Assembly (NCBI RefSeq): GCF_025264625.1
Contig: NZ_CP093313.1
Location: 4,216,001-4,280,000, forward strand
Direction: 5' to 3'
Source of the DNA: Occallatibacter riparius
GTDB lineage: Bacteria; Acidobacteriota; Terriglobia; Terriglobales; Acidobacteriaceae
DNA: 64,000 nt
Below the pieces are notes generated by a model that did no database searches, was not told the origin of the DNA, and worked only from the letters and a program-made list of their open reading frames with translations. Numbering within the stretch: the first letter of the stretch is position 1; each line of letters begins with the position of its first letter. Shown here piece after piece: positions 16,411 through 25,167 of this stretch. The position numbers and the translations under genes are program-made.

Positions 16411-17882
16411 GTATCACGGCGCCGAACCCGGCTATCCCCTCCGCAAGCTCCGCATACGGCATCTCAGAGTGGCCGGACACGAATGCGCTCTACGCGCGCC
16501 TCAAGGAACTGGTTCAGCAGCCGGTCCGTGCCATCCGCCCTGAAAACATGGCGACGGTGCTCAGGTACTTCGACGAAAAATGCCGGCGCTCTAAACAGCT
16601 CGCGCGCGCCGCAGCCGACGTGATCCCTGGCGGCATCCAGCACAACCTTGCCTTCAACTATCCCTTTCCCCTCGCCATGTCCAGTGCGAAGGGCGCCTAC
16701 TTCACTGATGTTGACGGCAATCGCTACATCGATTTCCTCAAAGCCGGCGGTCCCACTCTGCTGGATTCGAACAACGAAGTCGTCCGGCAAAAGGTGCACC
16801 AGGTGCTGGACAACTGCGGTCCTGTCACCGGCGTTTTGCACGAGTATGAAGTCAAGCTCGCGCAGCTCGTTTGCGAAGCAATGCCGTCCATCGAGATGTT
16901 CCGCATGCTCGGCTCCGGAACTGAAGCCGTAATGGCGGCCATTCGCCTCGCCCGCGCCCACACCGGCCGCAAATGGATCATCAAGATCGGCGGCGCCTAC
17001 CACGGCTGGAGCGATCAGATGGTGTACGGCATGCGCATTCCCGGCACCGGCCGCAGAGAAGCCGTCGGCATTCCGCGCCAGGCCACCGCATTTATTCAGG
17101 AGAGGTTCCCGAACGATCTTGATGCGCTGCGCCGCACTCTGTGGCTCAATCGTCTCCGCGGTGGAACCGCGGCAATCATCGTTGAGCCCCTCGGCCCCGA
17201 GAGCGGCACGCGCCCGGTCTATCGCGATTTCAATCGCGAGCTTCGCAAGCTCTGCGATGAGTTCAATGCGTTGCTGATCTTCGACGAAGTCGTTACGGGA
17301 TTCCGCGTAGGCATGGGTGGCGCGCAGGGCTACTTCGGCGTTAAGCCAGACATCACCGTGCTGGGCAAGTGCCTCACCGGTGGTTATCCAATGGCCGGCG
17401 GTATCGGTGGCAGCCGCGATGTGATGATGCTGCTCGCGGGCGGCATCGGCACCACGTCGAAGCGCGCATTTGTGGGTGGTACGCTAAGCGCCAATCCGCT
17501 GTCGGCCGCGGCTGGCTACTTCTCTATTCAGGAGATGCAGCGGACCCATGCGGCAGTTCATGCCGGGCGCGCTGGTGACCGGCTGCGCAGGGGGCTTGAT
17601 GAGATCATCCGCCGTCTCAATCTGCCTTACGTCGCCTACAATCAGGGCTCCATCGTTCACCTCCAAACGTCGGCTGTAATGCTCATGAGCATGCGCAATC
17701 CCATCAAGGTCATGCGCGAAGCCACGACACGCAAGCACGTTATGGAAGAAATGGGCGCGGCATTCAGCGCTCACGGAATCATCACCATTGCTGGAAGCCG
17801 CATTTACACCGGCCTTGCTGACACCGATGCAGTCATTGACGACGCGCTGAATCGCTTTGAAGACGTTTTGAAACTCGTGTAG
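16407..17882 (+). CDS. Class III PLP-dependent aminotransferase (glutamate-1-semialdehyde aminomutase-like)
   Basis: 491 residues starting at ATG 16407, which overlaps the aldolase stop. PLP-enzyme features: LGSGTEAVMAAIRLAR (168-183, phosphate binding), GAYHGWSD, Asp293 in IFDEVVTGFR (pyridine nitrogen) and the Schiff-base Lys321 in LGKCLTGGYPMAGG. The fold resembles HemL, but the ~80-residue N-terminal extension and its place in a sugar operon argue against a haem-biosynthesis role. It likely transaminates or isomerises an aldehyde or ketone made by the kinase/aldolase steps, or removes nitrogen from an amino-sugar-like substrate; both are inference. An internal palindrome lies at 17679-17692. 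Confidence 0.85.
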   Translation: MSITAPNPAIPSASSAYGISEWPDTNALYARLKELVQQPVRAIRPENMATVLRYFDEKCRRSKQLARAAADVIPGGIQHNLAFNYPFPLAMSSAKGAYFTDVDGNRYIDFLKAGGPTLLDSNNEVVRQKVHQVLDNCGPVTGVLHEYEVKLAQLVCEAMPSIEMFRMLGSGTEAVMAAIRLARAHTGRKWIIKIGGAYHGWSDQMVYGMRIPGTGRREAVGIPRQATAFIQERFPNDLDALRRTLWLNRLRGGTAAIIVEPLGPESGTRPVYRDFNRELRKLCDEFNALLIFDEVVTGFRVGMGGAQGYFGVKPDITVLGKCLTGGYPMAGGIGGSRDVMMLLAGGIGTTSKRAFVGGTLSANPLSAAAGYFSIQEMQRTHAAVHAGRAGDRLRRGLDEIIRRLNLPYVAYNQGSIVHLQTSAVMLMSMRNPIKVMREATTRKHVMEEMGAAFSAHGIITIAGSRIYTGLADTDAVIDDALNRFEDVLKLV

Positions 17883-17893
17883 ATAGGAACTTT

Positions 17894-18556
17894 GTGCAAC
17901 GACTGGAGCTTGAGACACACTTGACCGCCGGCTTCCGGCGGCTTGAAGACAAGGAGTTTCTTAACACTCGATCAGATAGTCTGTCGGTTCGAATACCAGG
18001 TACAGACGAGATGTTGTTGGCCACCGGCTTCGATAATCTGGATGACCATGCAAGCGCGGTCGAGGCGGCAGATGCATTTTCAACTGAAGCCATTGTTGCC
18101 CTGCATAGCTGCATTTACAAAGAGCGCCCAGACGTTGGCTCCATCGCTATCTCGAGCCCGAAAGGTGCGCGGATTCTCGCGCAGAGCGGCGCCAATCTCC
18201 CCCCGCTCTTTGACGAACAACTTCGCCATATCGGCCCTCCGGGCGTGGCCCGCTTGGAGAAAGTAGAACTCTGCAGCCAGTTGGTTAAAGATGCTTTTCG
18301 CCGGGGGCGCAACGCGGCTCTGCTTGGAGCGGGACTCATCTGTCTAGGCATGACCTGCGAGCGGGCCGTTTTCAACGCGGAGCTCTTCGAAAAGTGCGCT
18401 CAGGCATTTGTGATCTCCAGGGCGACAGGCGTCCGCGCGAGCATCATCCCCCGGTGGGTGCAAATCGTCGCCACTCGCCGCCTCAGGAGGGACCAGCGCA
18501 AAGCGGCCGCAAGCCTCCTGAACGGCCAAATTCCCGATCAGCTTTCCGCATATTGA
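17894..18556 (+). CDS. Degenerate class II aldolase-like protein lacking the zinc ligands
   Basis: 220 residues from a GTG start (17894) with AGGA 5 nt upstream, 11 nt after the aminotransferase stop. The fold is recognisable: TRSDSLSVRIP near the N-terminus and ALHSCIYKERPDVGSIAI in the middle match the class II aldolase pattern. Where active members have HTH after the PDVG segment this protein has ISS, and where they have NHG it has GAG, so all three zinc histidines are gone. It is probably not a zinc aldolase. A structural, regulatory or ligand-sensing partner of the 15751 enzyme is possible. Family assignment is moderately sure. Confidence 0.7.
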   Translation: MQRLELETHLTAGFRRLEDKEFLNTRSDSLSVRIPGTDEMLLATGFDNLDDHASAVEAADAFSTEAIVALHSCIYKERPDVGSIAISSPKGARILAQSGANLPPLFDEQLRHIGPPGVARLEKVELCSQLVKDAFRRGRNAALLGAGLICLGMTCERAVFNAELFEKCAQAFVISRATGVRASIIPRWVQIVATRRLRRDQRKAAASLLNGQIPDQLSAY

Positions 18557-18604
18557 TCGCATCGGGAACTGTGCATCCTCTGACCTCCGCCCTGGCTAAG
18601 CCGA

Positions 18605-20164
18605 ATGGCCATTGACCGTCGATTTATGATGCGTCATATGACCCTCCGCGCTGAGCAGATCTCCAATTATGCAATGGAGTACGTGGGGCGACCGCTTGCT
18701 GTCGCGGTCTTCTTTGTGCTGCTCGCGCTCCTGTGGACCTTCGCACTTCAACACATCTTCGCCTATCCATTCATCTTTTTATTTCTTGGCGCGGTCATGT
18801 GCAGCGCATGGTTCGGCGGATTCATCGCAGGACTCATCTCCGCCGCCATGTCCACCTTCCTGGTCGAGTTCTTCTTCATGCCGCCGCTGTATTCACTCTC
18901 GGTCGGCCCCCAATATCGCAGCTATCTCACCGCGTTCATTGTCTGTGCCATCGCCATCACAGGCGTCAGTGCGGCGCGTAAGCGCATCGAGTCGGCGATT
19001 CGATCGTCGCGCGATGAACTCGAAGTCCGCGTCGAAGAGCGCACCGTGGAATTGCAGCAGTCCAATGCCGAAATAAGGGAACGCGAGCACGAGTTGCGGC
19101 TCCTGACCGAAGCAATCCCCCAGCAGATTTGGCGAACCGACAGGACTGGTTCCATCGAGTATGCAAACCGTGATCTCCTCGAGTATCTCGGCAAGTCAGT
19201 CGATCAACTTGCAGGGGAGAGGTTCTACGACATCATTCACCCTGATGATGTGGCTGCGGTGATAAGTCAGTGGGATGAAGCTCGGCTCTCTACCACGAAG
19301 CTCGAAGTGAAAGCCCGCGTCCAAGGCGCGGATGGATCTTTCCGATGGTTCATTCTCCGCGCCAATCCTCACTTCCAGGAGTCCGGAGCCCTCGCTTGTT
19401 GGTACGGGGTGCACATTGACGTTGAGGATCAGGAACGAGCCCAGCAGGAGCTTCTCGTCTCTCAGGAGCGGCTATCCCGCTTCTCGCGCACACTGAGCAT
19501 GGCTGAGTTGTCCGCCGCGATCGCCCACGAACTCAATCAGCCTCTCACGGCAATTCTCACCGATGCGCACGCGTGCCGAAGATGGCTCCAGATGCAACCG
19601 CCCAATTTGAGTCGCGCCGAAGCCACCGCAGATCGGATCGTGCGCGACAGCACAAGAGCCAGCCAGGTTGTGAGTCGCGTGCGCTCGCTCTTCAGCAGAA
19701 CCGATTATGTCCGCGAGCCAGCCGATATGAATGACATCATCCGCGAAATGGCTCGTCTGCTGCGAGACGAAGCCATGCGGCGGAAAATCGGTATCACTCT
19801 GCAGCTTTCAGATCCCCTGCCCTCCGTCAGCATTGATCGTGTTCAGATTCAGCAACTGCTCCTGAACCTTGCCGTGAATGGAATGGAGGCGATGGCGGCA
19901 GGTGCATCGATCCCGTTCCTGGAGATTTCCACCACCGTGTCAGCAGAAACGGAAATCCAGGTGACGGTCAGAGATCATGGGGCCGGCTTGAACGAGGAGA
20001 GCCGAGCGCACATGTTTGAACCGTTCTTCACCACCAAGCAGGGAGGCACAGGCATGGGTCTCGCAATCTGCCGTAGCATCATTGAAGAACACGACGGCAG
20101 CATCTGGGCGGAATCCCTCGGCGACGGCACAGCAATCCACTTCACACTGAGGACAACCGCGTGA
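18605..20164 (+). CDS. PAS-domain sensor histidine kinase with DUF4118-type membrane region
   Basis: 519 residues. Four membrane helices lie at ~31-125, with PFIFLFLGAVMCSAWFGG and a VEFFFMPP stretch typical of DUF4118/KdpD-like sensors. A short coiled coil (~130-165) and a PAS fold (~168-285, QIWRTDRTGSIEYANRD...HPDD) follow. The HisKA domain has phospho-acceptor His308 in AIAHELNQPLTAI, and the HATPase has DHGAGL and GTGMGLAI. This is the FixL/DctB-like kinase class. The stop overlaps the response-regulator start (GTGA at 20161). The start is uncertain among ATGs at 18605, 18626 and 18638. It lies 48 nt after the aldolase-like gene, so it may be transcribed with that operon. Confidence 0.88.
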   Translation: MAIDRRFMMRHMTLRAEQISNYAMEYVGRPLAVAVFFVLLALLWTFALQHIFAYPFIFLFLGAVMCSAWFGGFIAGLISAAMSTFLVEFFFMPPLYSLSVGPQYRSYLTAFIVCAIAITGVSAARKRIESAIRSSRDELEVRVEERTVELQQSNAEIREREHELRLLTEAIPQQIWRTDRTGSIEYANRDLLEYLGKSVDQLAGERFYDIIHPDDVAAVISQWDEARLSTTKLEVKARVQGADGSFRWFILRANPHFQESGALACWYGVHIDVEDQERAQQELLVSQERLSRFSRTLSMAELSAAIAHELNQPLTAILTDAHACRRWLQMQPPNLSRAEATADRIVRDSTRASQVVSRVRSLFSRTDYVREPADMNDIIREMARLLRDEAMRRKIGITLQLSDPLPSVSIDRVQIQQLLLNLAVNGMEAMAAGASIPFLEISTTVSAETEIQVTVRDHGAGLNEESRAHMFEPFFTTKQGGTGMGLAICRSIIEEHDGSIWAESLGDGTAIHFTLRTTA

Positions 20165-20796
20165 CCGACCCTGGCCTCCAGCCGCTGCTCCAGACCGTGT
20201 ATCTGGTCGAAGATGATGCGGCCGTGCGAGAAGCCCTCTGCGATCTGCTCGAATCTGCTGGCATGCGAGTGGAGCGCTTCGCATCGGCGGAAGAACTCCT
20301 CGCCTCGTTGCATGCGGACATGCCCGGCTGCCTGGTCGCCGATGTGCGTCTGCCCGGGCTCAGCGGAATGGAACTGCAGGCGAAACTCGCCGAAACAGGA
20401 CTGACCATTCCCATCATCATCATGACCGCCCACGGCGATATTCCCATGGTTCGCAAAGCGCTCAAGGCCGGTGCTGTCGAGTTCCTCACAAAGCCATTTC
20501 AAGACAGCGAACTGCTCCAGGCAATCGACCAGGCATTCGCCGTCGACAGAGCGCGACGTCAGGCAGAAGGCATCATGCGCTCTCTTGCCGCACGCTACGA
20601 CAGCCTCTCCGCACGCGAGCGCCAGGTAATGGAGCTCGTCACCGACGGCATGATGAACAAGGAAATTGCCGACGAGATCAGCCTGAGCATCGTCACCGTA
20701 AAGCTATATCGAAAGCAGGTTATGGAAAAAATGCAGGCCGATTCTCTCGCAGATCTCGTGAAAATGCGCCAGAAGCTCGAGTCCCTGGAGAAATAA
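20161..20796 (+). CDS. FixJ/NarL-type response regulator
   Basis: 211 residues from a GTG start overlapping the kinase stop. The receiver domain (~11-125) has acidic pocket EDD (17-19), phospho-acceptor Asp61 in VADVRLPG, Thr89 region and Lys111 in LTKPF. The LuxR-type HTH (~147-207) has SARERQVMELVTDGMMNKEIADE. It is the cognate partner of the PAS kinase and a probable transcription activator. The target genes are unknown; the adjacent catabolic operon or GH36 gene are candidates by position only. Confidence 0.92.
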   Translation: MTDPGLQPLLQTVYLVEDDAAVREALCDLLESAGMRVERFASAEELLASLHADMPGCLVADVRLPGLSGMELQAKLAETGLTIPIIIMTAHGDIPMVRKALKAGAVEFLTKPFQDSELLQAIDQAFAVDRARRQAEGIMRSLAARYDSLSARERQVMELVTDGMMNKEIADEISLSIVTVKLYRKQVMEKMQADSLADLVKMRQKLESLEK

Positions 20797-20817
20797 TCCT
20801 GCGCCGTCTTGGCAATA

Positions 20818-22260
20818 TCAGTACGCCTCGAACTGATTCAGCGGCAGCCGCACGCGGAACCGCGTATTTCCCGGCTCCGAGCGTACCTCCAGATACCCAC
20901 GGTGCTTCCGCACCACGCGCATCGCGTGATCAAGGCCCAGCCCCAGCGCATGTCCCGGCGGCTTGGTCGTGAAGAACGGCTCGAACACCCGGTCCTGCAA
21001 CTCCGGAGGAATCCCCGGCCCGTTGTCGCAGATCTCCACCAGCAACAGCTCGCCCTCAACCCTGCAAACCAGTTTCAGCGTTCGCGGGCCACTCACCTCG
21101 GCCATCGCATCCAGCGCGTTCTCAATCAGCGCCGTCCAAACCTGGTTCAGTTCCGCGCCATACGCGCTGATCAATGGCACATTCGCCTGGTAATCGCGCT
21201 CCACCGTCACGTTGCGCATGCGCGACTGCAGCATCTGCACCGTGGCATCCAGCCCCGCCGGCACATCCACATCCAGAATCGCCGCGCGGTCCATGTTCGA
21301 ATACGTCTTGATCGCGCTGATCAAATCAAAGATCCGCGCCGTCGATGCAATCAGAGTTTCCACTGACCTCGTCGACCTGAGGTAGCGCGCAAAATACTGC
21401 AGCGTCACGCACGTCCCGTTCGCTTCCAGAATCGTATGCAACTTATCGAGCTCAGCGATCGTGACCCCATGCTCAGCCAGGTTGGGCGCGAGGTCCCATG
21501 CATCTTCGCAGGGCAGAGCGTTCAGCCACTTCCGCAGCGCTTCCTCATGCTGAATCAGCTCGCCCGCGTCGCGGTGTTCCACCGGCTCGCGCTCGAAGAT
21601 GTTGTGTTCCCACTCCTCCACCGCGCGCGTCTGTTCTTCCGTCAGGCACAGATTCACCAGCTTGAACCGGTTCCGCCGATTGGCGCGCAACTCCGTCATC
21701 AGACCCGAAGCCGCTCTCTGCGCCGCTGACGCCGGATTGTTCAACTCGTGCGCCAGGTTTCCCGCCAGCTTACCCAGGGCGGTCAGCTTCTCCGCCTGCT
21801 GCTCAATGCGCGTCACTTCGCGCACCCTGTCCAGTAGCGTCGAAACCACGCGCTGCGACATGCTCGGAATCGCTTCCAGCATCTGCGGAAAGAGCGATTT
21901 GTGCACGATCAGCGCCCAAACCTTGGTCGCCGCCACGCCGTGCCCGCCGAACGTCTTCATCCGCGAGTACGGCAGCAATCCCGTCATCTGTCCCGTGCGC
22001 CCGATGAAAATCGGTATCGTTCCGCTGCGCGACCGATGCACATGAATCTCGCCCTTCAGGATCATCATCATCCGGTCGGCCGGGGTCGTCTCCTCGAACA
22101 GCACGTCGCCAGGAGACGCAACGACCTCTTCGCCGTGCTGTGCCAGCCACAAGCGGTCTTCAAACGGCATCCCCTGCAGTGGATTGACATGCTGAAGCGC
22201 GTCCGCAATCTTTTCGACAGGGGTAGGGGTGGCAGGCGGAGAAGCAATGGACGAGACCAT
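20818..22260 (-). CDS. Histidine kinase with N-terminal cyclic-nucleotide-binding domain
   Basis: 480 residues starting at ATG 22260, which has GGAGG 8 nt upstream (the frame is open to 22287). Residues ~22-150 form a CRP-like cNMP-binding beta-roll (SPGDVLFEETTPADRMMMILKGEIHV). His171 in GNLAHELNNPAS is the phospho-acceptor, and a C-terminal HATPase has NALDAMAE, DNGPGIP and FFTTKPPGHALGLGL. There is no membrane segment, so it is a soluble sensor. No response regulator is adjacent on its strand. It converges with the FixJ-type regulator, only 21 nt apart, but is not its coupled kinase. Confidence 0.88.
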   Translation of the reverse strand: MVSSIASPPATPTPVEKIADALQHVNPLQGMPFEDRLWLAQHGEEVVASPGDVLFEETTPADRMMMILKGEIHVHRSRSGTIPIFIGRTGQMTGLLPYSRMKTFGGHGVAATKVWALIVHKSLFPQMLEAIPSMSQRVVSTLLDRVREVTRIEQQAEKLTALGKLAGNLAHELNNPASAAQRAASGLMTELRANRRNRFKLVNLCLTEEQTRAVEEWEHNIFEREPVEHRDAGELIQHEEALRKWLNALPCEDAWDLAPNLAEHGVTIAELDKLHTILEANGTCVTLQYFARYLRSTRSVETLIASTARIFDLISAIKTYSNMDRAAILDVDVPAGLDATVQMLQSRMRNVTVERDYQANVPLISAYGAELNQVWTALIENALDAMAEVSGPRTLKLVCRVEGELLLVEICDNGPGIPPELQDRVFEPFFTTKPPGHALGLGLDHAMRVVRKHRGYLEVRSEPGNTRFRVRLPLNQFEAY

Positions 22261-22617
22261 AGGCGAAACCTCCGGGTGGGGACCCACTCTCAGAATATCT
22301 GATATCCAGTCAGCCGCCCCTCCCTCATTCGGACGACGTTCTACTCAGGCATCTACGGACGTCCACGAGGGAGATCCGCGCTCTGGTCCGGCACATCGAA
22401 TACTACCCAGGTAACCTGATGACCTCCCGCAAGGTGTTTCCGGTCTTGGTAGGTCCGGGCTTTAGCACGGACACCTCCAAAGCCGAAGCATCAGGCCTTC
22501 AGGCCTTGAGGTATGGATTTCTGAACTGGCAACTGGCCCCGAAAGATTCCTCGGGCCAACCCGTGCCCGTCGCGCGATAGTATCAGGAACGAGGCTTCCT
22601 CAAGAGGAAAACAGGCA
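22261..22617. other. Divergent intergenic region between the cNMP kinase and GH36 genes
   Basis: 357 bp without a gene. It holds short palindromic stretches (for example around AGGCCTTCAGGCCT at 22493-22506) and the promoters of two divergent genes, which I cannot place with confidence. A ribosome site AGAGGAAA lies just before ATG 22618. Confidence 0.4.
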
Positions 22618-24855
22618 ATGATGAAAACGCTTCCAGCGGTTCTGCTGATCTCTGCTGCATCGTTCCTTGCACCGGCAACACTGCTCTCCGCCCAACCCTC
22701 CCCTGCGAGGTGCAACGTGAGCACGAAGGACTTCCGCCTCAGCGGCGGCAACGTTACCTATGCCTTCGGCGTCAATGCCTGTGGCGAACTCCAGCAGGTC
22801 TACTGGGGCGGCCGCCTCGCCGACAACGACAAGCTCCCCCCCGCCCGCCGCAACCGTGAAATGGCCTCCTTCGACACGCCCTACACCACCACCCCCCAGG
22901 AGTACGCCGGCTGGGGCGAGGGCCTCTTCGTCGAGCCCGCCCTCAAAATCACCTTCGCTGACGGAAACCGCGACCTAGTCCTCCACTACGACAGCTCCAC
23001 TGAAAAGCCCAACGGCCTCGACGTCGTCCTAAAGGACATCACCAAACAGATCTACGTCACGCTCCACTACTCCATCGATCCTCAGACCGGCATCCTCGCC
23101 CGCTCCGCCACCATCGAAAACCGCGAGTCCGACCCCGTCACCATAGAGCAGGCCGCCGCGGCCGCCTGGGCTCTCCCGCACGGAAACTACACCCTGAACT
23201 ACCTCACCGGCCGCTGGGCAGGCGAATACAACCTCACCCAGGAGCCCCTCCAGCACGGCGCGCGGGTCATCGAAAGCCGCCGCGGCTCCACCGGCCATCA
23301 GGCCAACCCCTGGTTTGCGATTCAATCCGGCTCGCCCGACGAGAACAGCGGCGAAGTCTGGTTCGGCGCGCTCGGCTGGTCCGGCTCCTGGCGCATCGTC
23401 GTCGAACAGGATCAGCTCGACGCCGTGCGCATCACCGGTGGCTTCAACCCATTCGACTTCGGCTACGTCCTCAAGCCCGGCGAAAAGCTCGAGACCCCTA
23501 CCTTCTATGGTGGCTACTCCGCCCACGGCCTCGGGGGCGCATCCCGCCTGCTCCACTCCTTCGAGAACCACAACATCCTCCCGCGCACCGCCAAAACCGC
23601 GGGCCAGCCCACACCCAAACCGCGTCCCGTCATCTACAACTCGTGGGAAGCCACCGAATTCCGCGTCACCGAAGGCGGCCAGATCGCGCTTGCCGAAAAA
23701 GCCGCCGCCCTCGGCATCGACCGCTTCGTCATGGACGACGGCTGGTTCGGCCAGCGCAAAACCGACAACGCCGGCCTCGGCGACTGGTACGTCAATAAGG
23801 AGAAGTTCCCCAACGGCCTCAAGCCCCTCATCGATAAGGTCCACTCCCTCGGCATGGACTTCGGCCTGTGGGTCGAGCCCGAAATGGTTAACCCCGACTC
23901 CGACCTCTACCGCGCGCATCCTGACTGGGTCCTCAACTTCCCCGGCCGCCCGCGCACTGAGGCCCGCCAGCAGCTCGTCCTCAACCTCGCCCGCACCGAC
24001 GTCCGCGACTACGTCTACGGCTTCCTCGACAAGCTCCTCAACGAAAACGACATCGCCTTCCTCAAGTGGGACTACAACCGCAACTGGAGCGAGCCCGGCT
24101 GGGACCAGCTCCCCCCCGCCGAGCAGAAGAAGGTCTACGTCGCCTTCACCCAGAACCTCTACGGCATCCTCGCCGAGCTGCGCAAGCGCCATCCCAACGT
24201 CGAAATCGAGTCCTGCTCCGGCGGCGGCGGCCGCGTCGACCTCGGCATCCTCCGCTACACCGACGAGGTCTGGCCCTCTGACAACACCGACCCCTTTGAC
24301 CGCCTCACCATCCAGGACGGCTTCTCCTACGCCTACACCCCGCAGGTCATGATGGCCTGGGTCACCGACTCGCCCCACTGGCTCAACAAGCGCACCACGT
24401 CGCTCTCCTACCGCATGCTCAGCTCCATGCAGGGCTCGCTCGGCATCGGCGCCGACATCTCCAAGTGGACCGCCGACGATGGCGCCCTCGCCAAGCGCCT
24501 CATCAAGGCCTACCACGAAGTGCAGCCCACCATCGTCCAGGGCGACCTCTACCGCCTCATCTCGCCCCGCAACGGCAGCGAGTTCTCCGCCACCCAGACG
24601 GTCAACCACGAAAAATCGCAGTCCGTAGTCTTCGCCTTCGTGCACTCCACCCAGGAGGGCAGGGGATTCCCGGTTCTAAAACTGAAAGGCCTCGACCCCG
24701 CCGCCCAGTACACCCTCACCGCCATCGAAGGCAAAGCGAACCCGCGCGAACCAACCACCGCCACCGGCGCCTACTGGATGAACCACGGCCTCGAGCTAGA
24801 CGACAACTTCCGCGGCGACTTCCAAGCCTCCGCCTTCCGCCTCGACCGCAAGTGA
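22618..24855 (+). CDS. GH36 alpha-galactosidase, exported
   Basis: 745 residues with a signal peptide (~1-26, ending LLSAQ). GH36 landmarks in order: an N-terminal beta-sandwich, MDDGWF in the barrel, the nucleophile region FLKWDYNR, SCSGGGGRVDLG and the acid/base region WPSDNTDPFDR. This matches the RafA/AgaA-like long bacterial enzymes that release alpha-1,6-galactose from raffinose-type oligosaccharides and galactomannan. The gene stands alone. Its codons end in C to an extreme degree from about 22800 on, which creates a 538-codon antisense open frame that I regard as an artefact. Confidence 0.93.
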   Translation: MMKTLPAVLLISAASFLAPATLLSAQPSPARCNVSTKDFRLSGGNVTYAFGVNACGELQQVYWGGRLADNDKLPPARRNREMASFDTPYTTTPQEYAGWGEGLFVEPALKITFADGNRDLVLHYDSSTEKPNGLDVVLKDITKQIYVTLHYSIDPQTGILARSATIENRESDPVTIEQAAAAAWALPHGNYTLNYLTGRWAGEYNLTQEPLQHGARVIESRRGSTGHQANPWFAIQSGSPDENSGEVWFGALGWSGSWRIVVEQDQLDAVRITGGFNPFDFGYVLKPGEKLETPTFYGGYSAHGLGGASRLLHSFENHNILPRTAKTAGQPTPKPRPVIYNSWEATEFRVTEGGQIALAEKAAALGIDRFVMDDGWFGQRKTDNAGLGDWYVNKEKFPNGLKPLIDKVHSLGMDFGLWVEPEMVNPDSDLYRAHPDWVLNFPGRPRTEARQQLVLNLARTDVRDYVYGFLDKLLNENDIAFLKWDYNRNWSEPGWDQLPPAEQKKVYVAFTQNLYGILAELRKRHPNVEIESCSGGGGRVDLGILRYTDEVWPSDNTDPFDRLTIQDGFSYAYTPQVMMAWVTDSPHWLNKRTTSLSYRMLSSMQGSLGIGADISKWTADDGALAKRLIKAYHEVQPTIVQGDLYRLISPRNGSEFSATQTVNHEKSQSVVFAFVHSTQEGRGFPVLKLKGLDPAAQYTLTAIEGKANPREPTTATGAYWMNHGLELDDNFRGDFQASAFRLDRK

Positions 24856-25082
24856 CACCCGGGACACACGTGACAGGGTGACAAGTGACAGGGTGACACA
24901 CCATCCCTCACTTGCCACCCCGAGACACAACGTCCCTCACTTGCCATGAATTTGTCATCCTGAGCCAAAGGCGAAGGACCTGCTTTTGCCTTTGCATTTC
25001 TTTCTGTCATTCCCGGAGGGAATCTGCTGTTGTGTAAGCGTTCGAAGTTCCCATCTTGACCGGAGGAGAGTGTCCAACAGTC
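24856..25082. repeat. Intergenic short repeats
   Basis: Just after the GH36 stop, GTGACAGGGTGACA units recur in tandem (24869-24900). Further on is a motif of the form GTCATCCTGAGCCAAAGGCGAAGGA (24955-24979 region), which recurs in altered form at 27738-27765 (GTCATCCAGAGCGAAGCGAAGGAT). The role is unknown. Confidence 0.5.
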
Positions 25083-25120
25083 CAACAGGTGTCCCCATAT
25101 TTTTAAGCGGACACCTGTTG
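25083..25120. terminator. 12-bp stem hairpin, possible terminator
   Basis: CAACAGGTGTCC (25083-25094) pairs perfectly with GGACACCTGTTG (25109-25120) around a 14-nt AT-rich loop. It lies between the convergent ends of GH36 and the 25168 gene. There is no clear T-run after either arm, so termination is only one possibility. Confidence 0.4.
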
Positions 25121-25167
25121 AGTGGTCTAGGCGGCCTGGGAAGATCGGGTCTTGAGATGTAGACGAA

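Noticed and set aside
16407..17882. hemL (glutamate-1-semialdehyde aminomutase) for haem synthesis
   Set aside because: Fold and PLP motifs fit, but the long N-terminal extension and translational coupling to a sugar kinase and aldolase point to a catabolic role; no haem genes are near.
23029..24645. 538-codon open frame antisense to the GH36 gene
   Set aside because: It follows from the C-ending codons of GH36; its translation is a low-complexity Val/Glu/Gly/Asp-rich string with no domain or ribosome site.
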